Shown: positions 49,154 to 63,900, counted from the stretch's first letter. The stretch is DNA of 64,000 nucleotides from Paralvinella palmiformis (GCA_025642065.1 JAODUP010000156.1:941001-1005000); one strand, 5' to 3'. Numbers and translations are program-made. Notes: a model not told the origin generated them from the sequence alone.

Positions 49154-50386
49154 CAATGTTGGAAATAAGAGCTGGCCCAGGTGTCCGGGGCCGACACTTC
49201 TTGACCCGGGCATACATCTTTCTATAGTTAGCGGTCCGGTGGTCCTGCTGATATTCAACCTATTCTACGTTTCACACGACAAATAAAATGGTTAAAATAA
49301 TAAGAAACAATAATTTATTCAAGGAACAAATCCAGATTTGTATTTGTTATTTTCAAACATGTTATTTGCTGCATACGTAGATGGAAATGAACTTGAGTCT
49401 CATCACGTGTGTGCGGAAATCGTTGTGTTTATGTTTTACACATGCTCTTGTTGACGTCTGAAGTATTGGTACGACGGTAGTGATTGGCTAAATATCAATG
49501 AAATCTATTCTTTCAACCAACCAGCAATTTATTTACAGACGTGGCTCTGATTACCCGAGAAATTTAAATCCCACACTCGTGGACGCCAATCTATCGGAAA
49601 CATCATGTTGCATCGTTATTTGGGGATTGAACCCGCCCCCAAAAAAGAAGGAAATAATTGACCCCATAGTAACAAATAAAGTAACCGATGCCACCAAAAG
49701 GAAAAGAAAAACAGTTCCCTCGTGGACAGCTGAATTTTCCTCGCTGGTGGTCAGTGACACTAAGAGGCAAGCCTAAATATTTCAGGTCTACCAATATTAT
49801 TGATTCATAATACAGAGCATTAAGGCTTTCCGACATTAGATGGCATCCACCGAACTACACCTGAAATGATCCCATGATTGTATTGGATGGGACAGAACTG
49901 ATTAGGCATCGAGAACTGGCTAACACCTTTCAGAATTTTATTTATTTTATTTGAGGTGTGAAATGTCTGGTCAAGGGCAAAATGTTATGATACTAAAATC
50001 TAATTCAACTATTAAATACATGTAAGATGTAAGCTTACTTGTAATAATTTCAAGGATGTAAATTAAAACGCTTGGTGGAAATGGGTCCATAGTTCCTATC
50101 TTCCACATCTCAAATATATTGTGACTTTATTTACTTTTATTGATGCAGGGTGTGCACTGCCATCTATGGACCTCTTGTTAAACACTTATTCACCCCAACA
50201 TGCATAAATGGTGAACTATTATGCCCCTTCTTCCTGTACTAGTAGGTTTAGCCAATACATTGTCCCCAGCTGTTTTCGTACACTGCTGGGCTGCTATTCT
50301 CTTGTGGCACTTGGGCTGGCAACTTTTTATCAGGGCTGACAACGTTTTATCAGGGCTGACAACTTTTTTTGAGGGAATTTCCAACA

Positions 50387-50439
<53 letters not shown>

Positions 50440-53400
50440 ACTTACAGAATGTGCCAGCCACACGTCTGACATTATCACAGTTCCTTGGATCTCTGGCATT
50501 ATATTTTCTCATTGTGGGAAAATCAACAATCTGGCGTCGACCAGCCTCATCAAGGTACTCAATGGTTGCAGAGGGGTCTTCACGATAAGTGGTCTCCAAA
50601 AGGTCACATATATCAGGCATAAATGGTTCATAGGCACCGTCATCTGATATGTACTCCCAGTAATACTAATGGAAGACGGATAACAAATTAGGAATTAATG
50701 AGTAATGACAGACTGCAGCAGATTGCATAGTCATGAAATCCTATTGAGAAATACAGAAATATATTTTCACACAGTATGTATTTTATGGGATGGCCACACA
50801 TCGGAAGTGTGACAAGCACTAAGGCTAAATGACTGACTGACTGACTCACTCACTCACTCACTGACAGATTGGCTGACAAACAATGTGTATAGGGGTGTGT
50901 GTGTGTGTGTGTTTGTGTGAGTGCATACACATATGTGTGTCCATATGTCCAGGTGTGTGTGTGTGTGTATGTGCATGCAACAATTCTCGCATTTTGACCA
51001 ATAGTCTGTTACCTGTTCTTCAGGCGATGATGATGATGATGCCTCTGCTCCACCGGTTGCACCGAGCTCACTATCGTCGATCAGCCCGCCTGATGCTCCG
51101 AGTCCTGCACCATCACCTTCAGTCTGTTCACCATTTCTATCGCTACGCTCCTAATCCAAGAAACATTAATGGGGAATACCAGTTAAAATTGGCTACAAAT
51201 AGAGTGACACGAAACAATGAACTTTATGACAACAGATAGACAAGGGTACTGGATCTAGCCAGGTAACGGAAGAATGACAGATTTGTTTAAATGATTTTCG
51301 CTCTACTACCTCCTGTTTGGCGTCACCCGATGCCGATAAATCACGGCAAATCTCATCACATTTGGACTTCACTTCCATCGCTGCTGATTCAACATCACTG
51401 GCATTTAGAGCGTACAATCTTATGTTGTGTGAGTCACCTTCAGATGCTGAAAAAAGCATTTAAGAAGAGGTTATAAAAAGATTATGCCATGGTTTATAAG
51501 TCACAACGACGATGAGAAATTTCAGTGAAAAACACGACCAATCTCTTCTGTATCGTATTGAAATTATTCAGAATACAGTAGTTTTATACACTGATTATTA
51601 TTGATAGCGCAGTTAGTTAGAGTGTAAGACTCATAGTAGAAGGGTCACAGGTTCGAGTCTCCGAGAGCTGCAATGCTGCCATGTGGCAATTGGTTCGCTC
51701 ATCCAAAAAAATGAGAACCTGACAGGGCGTGATGGCTATGTGTTTGAGTAATGCTCCGTGCCTTTAATGGTAGCATGCGTTGTATGCTCCCTCAGGAGTT
51801 GAGATGTGTGCTAGGTAGAAACAGGTCCGAGTTGGGGATAATAATACTGTACAGCGCCTCAGAACAGGGTTACCTGGTTCTGGAGCTATATAAACATCCA
51901 TTATTAAAATTGTAAACTACTTTTGATGTAATGCCCTTTCCTAAAATAAAATGTTATCTATAGGCAGTCATATATATCATAGTCTACCCAGCAATTAATA
52001 CAGTAAATGACTGATTGATGATTGGGGTTTTATGGCCACTTTTGTGCGCATGGTAGGCTAAATGGGCCGAGTGACCTCCAAAGGTAATGAAGCAAAGTCA
52101 AAGATGAAACAACCTTCAGATATGCCCACACACCGCGATTTGAACACGGGTGGTAGTGATCTGTGGTCCAACATGTTGCCAGAGCGACCCTTCAGCCAAT
52201 AGGTAAAATGCAAAGGGGGGAAAGTCAAAGAATGGCAAACATACAAAACTTCTAATCTCGATATTTGCCCATCTAAAAGCACCCCAAAAAGATAAAATTG
52301 AAAACTGAACTGGCGATGATGACATAGTAATGATTTCTGAATGGAATCTCAACCAAATTTGCAAGTCGTTAGCTTCAGAACCACGATAGTTAGCAATGTT
52401 CAAACCATACAATTTTAATCTCTGTACTCTAGAGAGAGAATAATAATAAAATGAATGGCGAGCATGCACATATAACTATTTCTGAGAATTCAACCACAGA
52501 GGGTTGGTCACTGCCAGAGTGTTTTACGTCCTCAGGGGGTTTTTAACGTCCCCCTTTATTTTAAATAATTCAGTGGAGACGGCAGCGCCATTTAATGTGG
52601 TCAGCCACCCATGATGTAGTGAGCCGAGAAATTAATCCCTGGAAAAGTTCATTGTCACACACCTTAAAAATTAAAAAAGAGGTAAAAAAGACTTTGACAG
52701 GGGCAATTTTGGGGGGGTTGGTCCGGTTAGGACAAACAAACTTAATTCTAGGACTAACTTTTTATTTTTGGCTAATGTGAGCAAATGGTTACAATATATA
52801 CTCCTTTCAGGACATATCAAAATTGATCTTGAACCCTGCACAAATTCTTTTTTTAATTGAATAAATGTAAATCCATAAAAAAACATAACATTCTTGATCA
52901 AACACCACATTGTTACTAGGCCAACATGAACAATGGCGATACCATAAAATATTCCGGGAACAAAAATTAAATAAAAAGTCCCTTAAAAATTAATGAAGGA
53001 TTTCAGATAGTTCATCGGGCCTCCTCAGATGGGTGTACAAAATGTGTTACAGAACTTCCAAAACAAGTCCTACCCTCGCTGCAACCACACGCTGCCTCGC
53101 CATCTGGTTTGTCTGACACGGCTGTCGCGCCATTTTCCATCTCGGCATCTGCGTTAATGCCGAAGTGAAGAAGCACTCGGAGGAGGACATCCTTCATGAT
53201 CTGACTGAATAGCGAGTCGTTGCTGACAAGCTCAATATGGTTCACAGTGAGCTGATCATCTAATAGAGTTGTCGCCAATGTCCTAGCAATAATCTGAGCT
53301 TTAGCCATCAACGGTATTCTCTGACCCGGCACGACCTCTAACACCTGAAGGTAAAAGCTGGACATTGAAAAACACTATTTTTACACATGGTAATGGTTGG

Positions 53401-56400
53401 GTTTGGGGATGAGTGAAATAATCACTTGTTTATTTAGCCTAGACACAGATCACACCCAAGAAACATTGCCCGAGAGCAACTCCATAGATAAAGGTATCAT
53501 TGGGAAACTGCAAACTACAAGGTCTGCAACACAATACGCTATCATCTGTGTTATGACAGTGCCCATTTGGAAACAGTAAGATAGTGTTGGTAAAACAGAA
53601 CACATCGATTGTATTACCCCAATTCTTCAAAAGCTACATTGGCTACCAATTAGACAGCATATCCAACTCAAGATTTTATTAATAACTTATAAATCTATGA
53701 ATGATATGGCGCCAAAATACCTGTGTGAACTGGTGTCCATTAGAAAGTCATCCCGAAAACTCAGGTTATCCAGTCAGATACTATTGCAGGTGCCAGTGTC
53801 TTGGCTCAAGTCATATGGAGTTGTGCATTTAGTGTTGCAGCCCCGACTTTGTGGAATAGGTTGCCGGCAAATATTAGAAATGCGTCGTCTCTTGGAAATT
53901 TTAAATCTCTTCTAAAAACACACCTATTTAAGGTCGCTTTCACAGATAAATAATTATTATCTTTTAAATCATTACAGGGTTTTTACAGACATATTATTTG
54001 GGGTATTATTATATTACATATTATTTGTACAGTGCCTTTGAATGGCTCCTGCTAATAAGGGCGCTTTATTAAATATACATTATTATTATTATATTATCAT
54101 TGTAAACGTGTTGATGGTGATTTAGGGATTTAAAACTAGTGATCAGAGGTAAATGTTGTTATTCTTGTTGTTTGGTGGGTTTCTTTTCTGCATATTCAGA
54201 GGCTGAATGAGTCGGGTAGTTTTTGAATGCAATAAGGGGAACTTTATATGGAGACACGTTCAGTTCGGTATAAAATACTCGCCTTAAAAGCGACAGATTT
54301 CACACCAGCATTCTTGATGTGTTCCATACAAGCCGCTATGGCTTCTTGTACAATATTATCCGCTGACAACATCAGGTCACCAGCAGGACAGACAAGGTGT
54401 AAAAGTTTTGTACATTTCAGATTGCCAGTTCCTGTCTCCCACAAGCTTCCTACGGATACACATTGATCCTTCTTGTCTTGGAGATGTTGCTCGCAGGCTT
54501 TACAAACTGAAAAACCAGCTGAAATAATATATAAACAGCTCTGTAATAACACTGGCAGGTAGGTGCGGAAGAAGATGATGATGATTGATGTTTTACAACC
54601 ACTTTTGTGCACACGATAGGCTAAATGGGCCGAGCGACCTCCAAAGGTAATGAAGCGAAGTCAAACATGAAACACCCTTCAGACATGTCCACGCCTCGAT
54701 TCGAACTCGGCTGGAGGTGATCTGTGCTCCAACACACTACCGGTTAGACCAAAGAGGTGCACTGTGGATGTATGGATGATGATGCAAAGGTGTAAATTAA
54801 AATAAACATCAGTAAAATAACAGGCATACAAGTTTGTTCCAAGAGGCATAGCAGAGTAACTGTAATTCATAATTATTCCAAAATTTGGTAAACACTTTTC
54901 TGGCTTTTGTAACCCATTTGCCAAAGCACTGCCTAATTTAGAACTCCTGTTCCGTTGGAAGTTATAATAACATAATAATAATAACATAGCACTTATTATA
55001 GTGTCACAGGGGGCGCCTCCGTGGTCTAGCAGTAGCGTGTTGGACCACAGATCACTACCACCCGTGTTCAACATCATCATTATAGTGCCACATAGCCTAA
55101 TACTTAAATCAAGGGAGCTTAACAGTATGAAATAAACACATCTATGTTATATACAGGTTAACAATAATGCCTATGGTCAGCCATATGCCAGTGTGAATAA
55201 GTGAAGCTTTAGCATAGATTTAAAGTTATTTAATTTATTTGTGCTACTGATATGAAGTGGCAGATCGTTCCACATCCGTGGGGCAAAGTGAGAAAATGAT
55301 CTGTCGCCAGCCATTTTTAATTTGCTATGAGGGTGTGGCTGCCATTTTAAAGCTAGACAGAGACCGGAAGCTCCTGAATGCTGATACCATTTGAATGCCC
55401 ATACGAAAGCACGTAAACTAGTGTGAGCGAAGAATTATTTCAGAACATAATGCGATCATCTTGTTAAAATTACGTCATGAATGGCACACAACCGTATCAA
55501 TTTGAGTTAGAAGCAACCCTACAAGAGGAGGATGATTAAAAATGGGGCTCGGATATTAATGCTCAAGAGAAATTATAATCCGTGTCATATCTATCATCAT
55601 GTGCTGTCACAGCATTTCAGTTCCTGGCCTTAGAATCTGGCTTGTGGAATTTTTGGTTACTGTTGTAAGCGTTACATATTTTCCTGAGGGTTGACTGTCC
55701 CTTTAATTAAGCTGTGTTTTTTTTTTTAGTTTTATTAATCCAAATCCATCAAATTTAATCATACAACCTTTAGTGCAAACACAATTTATAATAAATGCGA
55801 TTTATTTTCATTGGGCAAGGATATATTTATTGGACAAATGAAAACCGAACTGGCTAATTCTTGTTTTACAGCATTAAAAAAAACAAATAAAAAGCTAAAT
55901 CATTCTCAAAGTGCACTCATAAAAACGATTAAATTCTTGTTTTTCTTTCTAACGCTGTATCATAAAGATGTTTGTGGATGTGTGGCCGTTTTATGGCCAC
56001 ATTTGTGCACAAAGTACATTAAATGGGCCGAGCAACCTCCAGAGGTAATGAGGCAAAGTCAATGATGAAACATCCTTCAGACTTGCCCATGCTGTATCAT
56101 AAGGAGGCTGAACAGTGATTGTACCTGCTGAAACTGGACCAAGACATATTTGTATCCGAGCTAACAGATCAATGGCAGACATACCATAGTTAATCAATTG
56201 GCTGACACTGTTCAGTGTATGCTTCAGGTATTTATCGGCTGGTATTACTATCATATCCAATGAAGATGATCTTAAATCTCTGGAGTGGATCTCTATCTTC
56301 AACCCGCTGCTTAACCTGATGACATGAGAGGGAGGTCACTCCTGGCTGATCTCCCTTAGAATCTGCAAGATGCTGCTTTAACCTGAAACAGCAATGATGA

Positions 56401-56404
56401 AGTG

Positions 56405-56444
<40 letters not shown>

Positions 56445-59400
56445 GGTTTATTGATATATTAAATGTATGATAGTATGTAAATTTGCAAATATTGATGTTA
56501 GGTAAAATTATCTGTGAAAGTGCACAGAATTGTCACCAAATCCCCTGTAAAACCATAATAATAATAATTTTATTTATAATAACAAATAATAATAACAGTT
56601 AATGGCCTGAGTGATTGCTGTTAAAATTGCTGGCTGGTTGTCTCCAATTAAAGGTTTTCCCATCGAAATGAATTCTAAATAAATTTAAAATTTGGAACAG
56701 ACTGAAAATTCAGGAGGGAAAGCCTTAATGATTGCCTGGTTGTACTATAGGGCTACAGTTTGGTATTAAATCCAGATTGCAAATAAAACAAATTGCAATT
56801 AAATATGAATTCCAAAAAGCCAGCAAAAAGGGAATGGAAGTTATTTGTAAAAGATACATTACCAACTAGGTATGCTGATAAATATCAGAACTACCTAACC
56901 TGAAAATCTACTTATTATGTGTGTATACAAGCTATGAACTATTTGTTGTGTCAGTGTATATTAAATTAATTAATTGCAAATTTCAATACTTAATGAGGTT
57001 CAATTTCATGTTCAGTGTTGGTTCTAGGAAATAACTAATGTAGGGGAGCTCTCCTTTAGGTTTTAAAAAGGTGGGAGACTTATGGGCGTGCATGCGCACA
57101 CACACAAGAGAATGTTAACCAAAAATGAAGAAATTTGCAGCCTATTTGAGACTGTTAATGAGCACCACACTTATCATATTGCATGCTGGGGTTATATTCT
57201 GTGTCCATGTGGTGACCACGGAATTTTGTTTTTGCACCATATGCTAAAATATTGCAGGTATCCTGCAAAAAAAGGATCCCAGAAGGAAACTGACCTTGAC
57301 AGGAGTTGAGGAAGTAGGTTATTTTAGTTAAAAAGGTTCATCAGATGGGTATACTACACAAATAATTTATAGACAGTTTCAGAGTGGTTAGTTACAGGAA
57401 GTGTCATTTTAAAACTAGATTTTCTTCCATAGTGTTGTTGAGTTGTTTAGCTTCAGCATTGGTCTGATCTGGGTCATGTCACAGAGGGTGACTCCCTAAG
57501 AAAACAAATACCACAAAGACCAGTACGAGCTGGGTTCAAACCCAGAGCCCTGTACTGGAGGTTTCCAGTGCTGTGCTCTAACCATTGTTACTGTTTTAGA
57601 AGAACAAGATGCTAATAAAGTTAACTGTTTAATAAAAATTGGGGAAAATACATCATCGCTGAAGAGATTGCCAAATGTCAATAACGGAGGAAGGGCAGTG
57701 AAAGATTAAATTTACAAGTATTAGAAACAATAAGTAAACACATATAAAATTTAAAATTTTTTTTTTTCTGATTCTTAATTTAAAAAAAGAATTTGTAGGC
57801 TTTTATTCGTCATTTTACAGGTGAAAGTAGCATCCCAGTGTATCTATACCACTTAATATTAATCATAAACTGCTTTGATTTTGGAAGAATCTGAAACTTA
57901 TTTATAATGCTATGCTAATATTTAGGCACTTTGAATGTTCTAGTTCTTAATCTTATCGGTTATCTTTGAATGTTTACACTAAAACCAATACAGTGAGATC
58001 ATTATTAACAAATGGTTAACTCAAAACCGATAACCCAAATAAGCCATGATGTCATTTAACAGATGCGTTTCAGCATATCTCAGTGGACCCAACAAGTTTG
58101 ACATTGAGGATTTCTGCAGCAATTCTCCCTTATCAACAGACAGATGGTAGAAGTGTCGACTTCATCAACAGACAGATGGCAGAAGAGTTTAGTTCATTAA
58201 CAGACAGATGGCAGAAGAGTTTAGTTCATCAACAGACAGATGGTAGAGGAGTTTACTTCTGCCAAAATGTTTAAGGACTGGATCACTCAGTTGACCTTTG
58301 GGATAGTTCTCAGTTTAAATTTATTTTTATAATTTTGCTTCTGAGTTACCGGAAGTGTCACTTTAAAACTAGATTTTCTTCCATAGTGTTGTTTGGGGTA
58401 TACTCGGCTAATGTTTGTTTGTATAATTGAATGGAATTGGTGCTACGGCACCAAAAATGTATCTGGTTTTGATAGAACTCTCCCTGAACAAACATTTCCA
58501 CCAACATTGAGCATCAATTTTTCACTTGCACAAATTCATTTTTCGCCCTCAAATTGGACATCTAGATGGATAAGCCTTCCAACTTGATATCAAGATCTGG
58601 CCAAATGACCATCAAGAACATTTCGTGGACAGGTGAGTGATTTACTTAGTCCTGATGCTTGTCACACCTGAGACTCACGACTGACAGGAAACTCGCACAG
58701 AAAATAATCCACAAACTGATCTGACTCGAACCCTGAGCCAGAGGTTTGCAGCACACTGCTATAAGCACTGCAGCACAGGGTCCCCTCCCCAACACTTCTG
58801 GCAAGTTTCATCTTCCATGTAAATCCAATACCCAAACACAGTCATATAGCATCATTACATACCTTGTTACAAGCACACCAACATCATCATCAACAACCGC
58901 AACAACATGACGTACACCAGTGACATCCTCGAGGAAAGCCTGTCCTGACGAAGAGAGGACGTACTTAAGAACGGAATGTGTCACCAAGGGAACGTCAACA
59001 GGCACCACTTCAGCAGCAAGCTTCTGCAACTCTTCCATCGCAAAGGTGATGCCCTCTGCAGAGCCACGTATGATGTAACCCCCAATTTCATCAGGATCAC
59101 AGATGTCAATCGTTGTCAGGATACCATTGGAAAATGCATGGTTCAAGTTATCGGTGATTGTTTTAATTCGGTCCACGTGATGAGCAACTAAAAGGTAGAG
59201 AACAGGGATCGGAAGTGGCAGCAGACATTCCTCAGTTATGAATGGCCTCAAACTTTCTAATATTTTCTCTAAAATATTCTTATTGTCGTGCCAGCAATAC
59301 ATGTCCAGAATTCCAGACTGAACATCACTGGAGATAACAACTGAATCATTACTAGCTTCTAACAATTGGCTGTGTGTCTCCGACCAAAAGAAGCCTCGAT

Positions 59401-60886
59401 GGTGTGCAGGAAACTGAATACGTTTATGTACTAGCGACTGTATGATGAGACCTGAACACCTCTCTGCATCAGCATCCGACAGTGCATGCACAATCACCAT
59501 GTCATTGTCATCGTTTAGTTCGATCACGGCCAGTATATTGTTCAGTTTCAAATTCTTGCTGATGCCGTCATACAGCGACTGGTTCTGCAGAGCACCGAAC
59601 ACGGAATCATCCATCTGAAAATACTGCTGCACGCAGTTACTGACGAAGTCGTCGTAGACCAGGGAAAAGGCCATCTGCAGGTGTTCCGGTTCACCCCGAA
59701 GCTCGAGCCCCGCATCCGTTATCACGACATCCAATCCTGGTATGCGATGTCTCATGTAGTCGACATGATTGGTGACCTGCATGAGATGTAACTGCCAGTC
59801 TGGCAATGGGATCGTATTTTCAATAATGGATAACCGCTTGATAGTCTCCTTTAGTGTGGCTTCCACCGAATTCACAAACTTCTCAAAGCCAACAATAATG
59901 ACCGACCTAGCACTGTTATCACATATAGCTAATACTGAATCACTACAAACCTCCGAGCATTTGGCATCTAATGCCAGCAGACAGATTTCGGAAGCGGGTA
60001 ATTCACGCGCATGAATTCTTTTCAGATATCCATTGACTTCTTCGCCTACTTCCTGCGTCCAAATCTCTGGCGATCTGGCATCAAACCCATTGCTCTTGTA
60101 CGTGATGTTCAAAACACCATCAGCTATGTCAGTGCAAAAACCCAAACGATCTTCTGCATCTTTTAACCAGGTGGTGACCTCTGGTGAGTGATCCCAAAAT
60201 GCTTGCAACCCAGGATGTGGCAGAGCGATTGAGAATGGCGATGGTGGCTTATCACTTAGTGATGGCATAGCATGAGTTATCCCCACTTCTGAATAATAGA
60301 CATCAACTTGTAGGTCATGACCTTCAACTGTATGCTTTCGGCCGAGCACTCGTTTCAAGACTGAGAAAAAGACAAAAACAAAATCATCACCAGCAGCTTT
60401 AATGTGACATGTTTAGTTATTAAAAAATTAATCATAAAACCCTATATGGCACTAGCATACACATAGCATGTATGATGATAATGATGATAGATGTTTCATG
60501 GCCACTTTTGTGCACATGGTAGGCTAAATGGGCCGAGCGACCTCCAAAGGTAATGAAGCGAAGTCAAAATTGAAACACCCTTCGGATATGCCCACGCCAA
60601 GATTCGAACTCAGGTGGTAGTGAACTGTGGTCCAATGCACTACCAACTAGACGACGGAGGCGCCCCAACTAGGACATATGGCTGAGGAGTATCTCCAATG
60701 GGAAATAAATCTAACAAACACAAGCATGAGATGGATTCAAACCCACAACCTGGAGGCTTACAGGTGTGCTCTAACCACTGAAAACCCCCAAATATGTCTG
60801 AATTAAAAAAAAATTTAATATGTTTGAAAACTGATACTATTTAAAACACTTTGTGGAAAATAAAACTGAACCTGAACCTATATATA

Positions 60887-60941
<55 letters not shown>

Positions 60942-63900
60942 GTTAGGTAATCTCATTAAGTAATCTCATTTGGACACACACACAAACACATGCACACACA
61001 CACACAACTGACCTTCACAGTCCTCGAAATGTATCACAGCTACGCCACGTTCTGTGTGACATGATGTGACATTACCACCATGACGTCTGCTGTCAAAGTA
61101 CAGTTCCAGCACCTCTTCGTCTACACCATTTATAGGATAAACTTCCACTGCATTTGGCATCACACGAGGCATAGTAGCGAGATCGACACCGCAGAGCTTC
61201 TGTCTGTGATCTAGAACACTCCTGGTCACTGAAATAATACGACGCTCTTAACTAATACAGAGGAAAACAAACAGAGACACATTTAGACACCAACAAAGTA
61301 AATGTACCATCAATACTGACGTTTTTTTTGACGAAATGACATGACTTCTCTTGAGCTTTATCCAAGATGTAGGCCAGTAATGAAACCAGCACAAAACTCA
61401 CAATGTTTATAGGAAATTTATGTAATTTAACTGAACTGCAACTGTGATACCGATAGAGAAAAATATCTAGTATAGATAATGTTGTTTTTGAATGAACACG
61501 TCTACAACCTACCCACATCAAGTTTTCACAGATCCCAATTTACATTTGTCGAGCTGGAAGGGCGTCTCCAGCTAAAAACATAAATCTTAAATGATACTAA
61601 TTTTGCTTACAGCCTTAAATCATTCAACTGTCATGGTATCCAATTTTTAAGATATTAACACCAACAGACTGAAGTTCTTAGATATCAACTCTCACTGACT
61701 AAAGTTCCCAGACATCAACAATCGCTGACTCAAATTGCTCGACATCAACACTTACTGACTCACATTCTTCAGATGTCAACACTCACTGGCTGCTCATTTT
61801 CATAGATATCAACACTTAATGAATGATGTTCCCCTTTTAATTTTAAAATCCCACATCTGAGAAATTTATGCTTTCATTCACTTTAAGAACAATACTTATC
61901 TTACGGGCCCACACTCCAACCACACATTCACTCCCCAGGGTGTACATTCAAATTTGGGTTCACTAATCATAGTCTTAATTCAAGGAAACCCGGAGTCATC
62001 TCCTGCATCACCAAGTTACCAGGATTATCATTGGTCCGTTCAATCAATCATGCCATAACCACGTGTGACCGACCAACTCAGCCACTAAACATGTGAAATA
62101 TCAGCAGGTATGTGGTAGATTTGAATGCGATTACTCACACCCATTCTTGCACCCTATTCTACTAATCAACCAATGCTCACACCCTTCCTAGATATAATGA
62201 TAATAATTTAAATTTAGTTTTCTTCTTCCAATAATGGTTGGTTGACTGGTTTGTTTAATGCTAGTCAGACCTGTGACATGTAACTGAGAGGTAACTGCTT
62301 AATCAAACATCCTACAAATCAGAGTAGTCCGATTTAAATCATTTGATCTAAATCACTGCAAAAAAATCATGTGCTTTGATTTTTTAAACTTTGTATCACA
62401 TTTTCTTGATTTTTATTATTGGATCTATTTTTAGTGATACTTTTGTAAACATATATTTATCAATTAACCTGCAGTACAAAAAATTAAATGGCATTTAACA
62501 TCAATTGTTACCTATGCTAGATAGTTATTTTTAGCTATATTTATGATTGAACTGGAATAAGATTTCAACACCATGTCATATTGTTACTAATCAGTGACAA
62601 TTCGTCATAATCCATGGTTGGGATGATCTTGGGAGATCAACACAATAAAAGGTGTCAAGTGAAGCCATGCTGTTACAATTTGGTAAATTGGATGAATCTG
62701 AGGATGATCTGATGCATGAAGTCATATCGTTTCTATGTATTTAGGGGATCACTGAGTTAATATTAAATACTTGGTATTTAGCCAGGATGGGTATACGAGG
62801 TGAGCATTCACACTGATTCACTATTGATAGTTATATCATGTTGAATACATACTAGAAACAAAACCGGCTCTGCAACTTTTGACACTACAGTATTGCGTAA
62901 CTTACAGCTGATAATTTATCAGTATATATTGATACTTGTCATTTCGCAATGTCTGGCAGAAAATAGGAATGTTTGCGGTTATACTTTGATAAGATTACAT
63001 TTGTGGGGAAAGCAATATGTGTATCAATGTACAAGATCTGTGGCAAAGAAATGCAGGGACTTGTTACCATTATTAAAAATTTGATTTCTATAAAATTAAT
63101 CTGATTTAAATTAAACGTAATTTGTTTTTAACAAATCATAATTTTTTTGCAATCATGCCACAAATACAAGTACATAAGCTGGATTTGACCACACAAACTG
63201 AACATTTGCAGTGCACTGCTGTAACTATTGTGCTATTGGAGCTATTCCATTAAGTATATAATCTCACTTTCAGATAGAATTGAATTATTGTAGTTATATA
63301 CACCATGAATTTAAATAAATTACTAAAACAAAAGAAAATAGTAGAAAAAGATGTGTATGATGTCTGAATGTCTAACTGAATACTGGAATGAGCCCTAATC
63401 AAATGATAAAATTGAGTGATTAAGTTGTTTGAATTAAGAGCTAGGTATGACTCACTGGATAAACAACCCATAAAAACAGGTAACTTGACTCAATTCAAAC
63501 CTCAGCCTGGACGTTTGCCATGCAGTGCTCTAAACGCTTCATTGTTGGAGTATTTTAGGTGAAACAAAGAAGTCAATTCTACCTTCTTTTGATTTGAAGG
63601 TGACACAAGCCCAGCTCCGGCCATCTTCGTAGGCCACATTCTCCACAGTACCGCCACCCGAGCGTTTAGGGCTCTCAAAGTATAGTTCCAGAATCTCTCG
63701 TGTAGTTTCAGGTGCCAGGCCGAGTACGAGAATGGAAAACGGATCGATCTGTGGGCCGGGTCGAATTTTCAATGTAGAACCATCAAACAAGATCTCACCT
63801 TTGTCGAGAACCCTCTCTGCTACTGTGGTAAGAAAGCACATGGCATAGTTTTAGTAATCATGAACTTATTTTGCTATAAAGATCTAATGGATGTTAACTA

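Noticed and set aside
49051..50434. Open frames encoding (IY)n stretches
   Set aside because: They arise from (TA)n microsatellites; no other protein feature is present.
51597..51670. Possible genuine tRNA gene
   Set aside because: A and B boxes are present, but the sequence does not fold into a convincing cloverleaf and continues into a SINE body with a retroposon tail.
56232..56426. Alternative frame upstream of the macrodomain exon (LKQHLADSKGDQPG...)
   Set aside because: It loses the macrodomain sequence and runs to a stop; the downstream acceptor at 56315 keeps phase with both neighbours.
58976..60014. Plus-strand frames opposite the large PARP14-like exon
   Set aside because: They are shadows of the 1.5-kb KH-like coding exon, which has conserved phase and splice sites.
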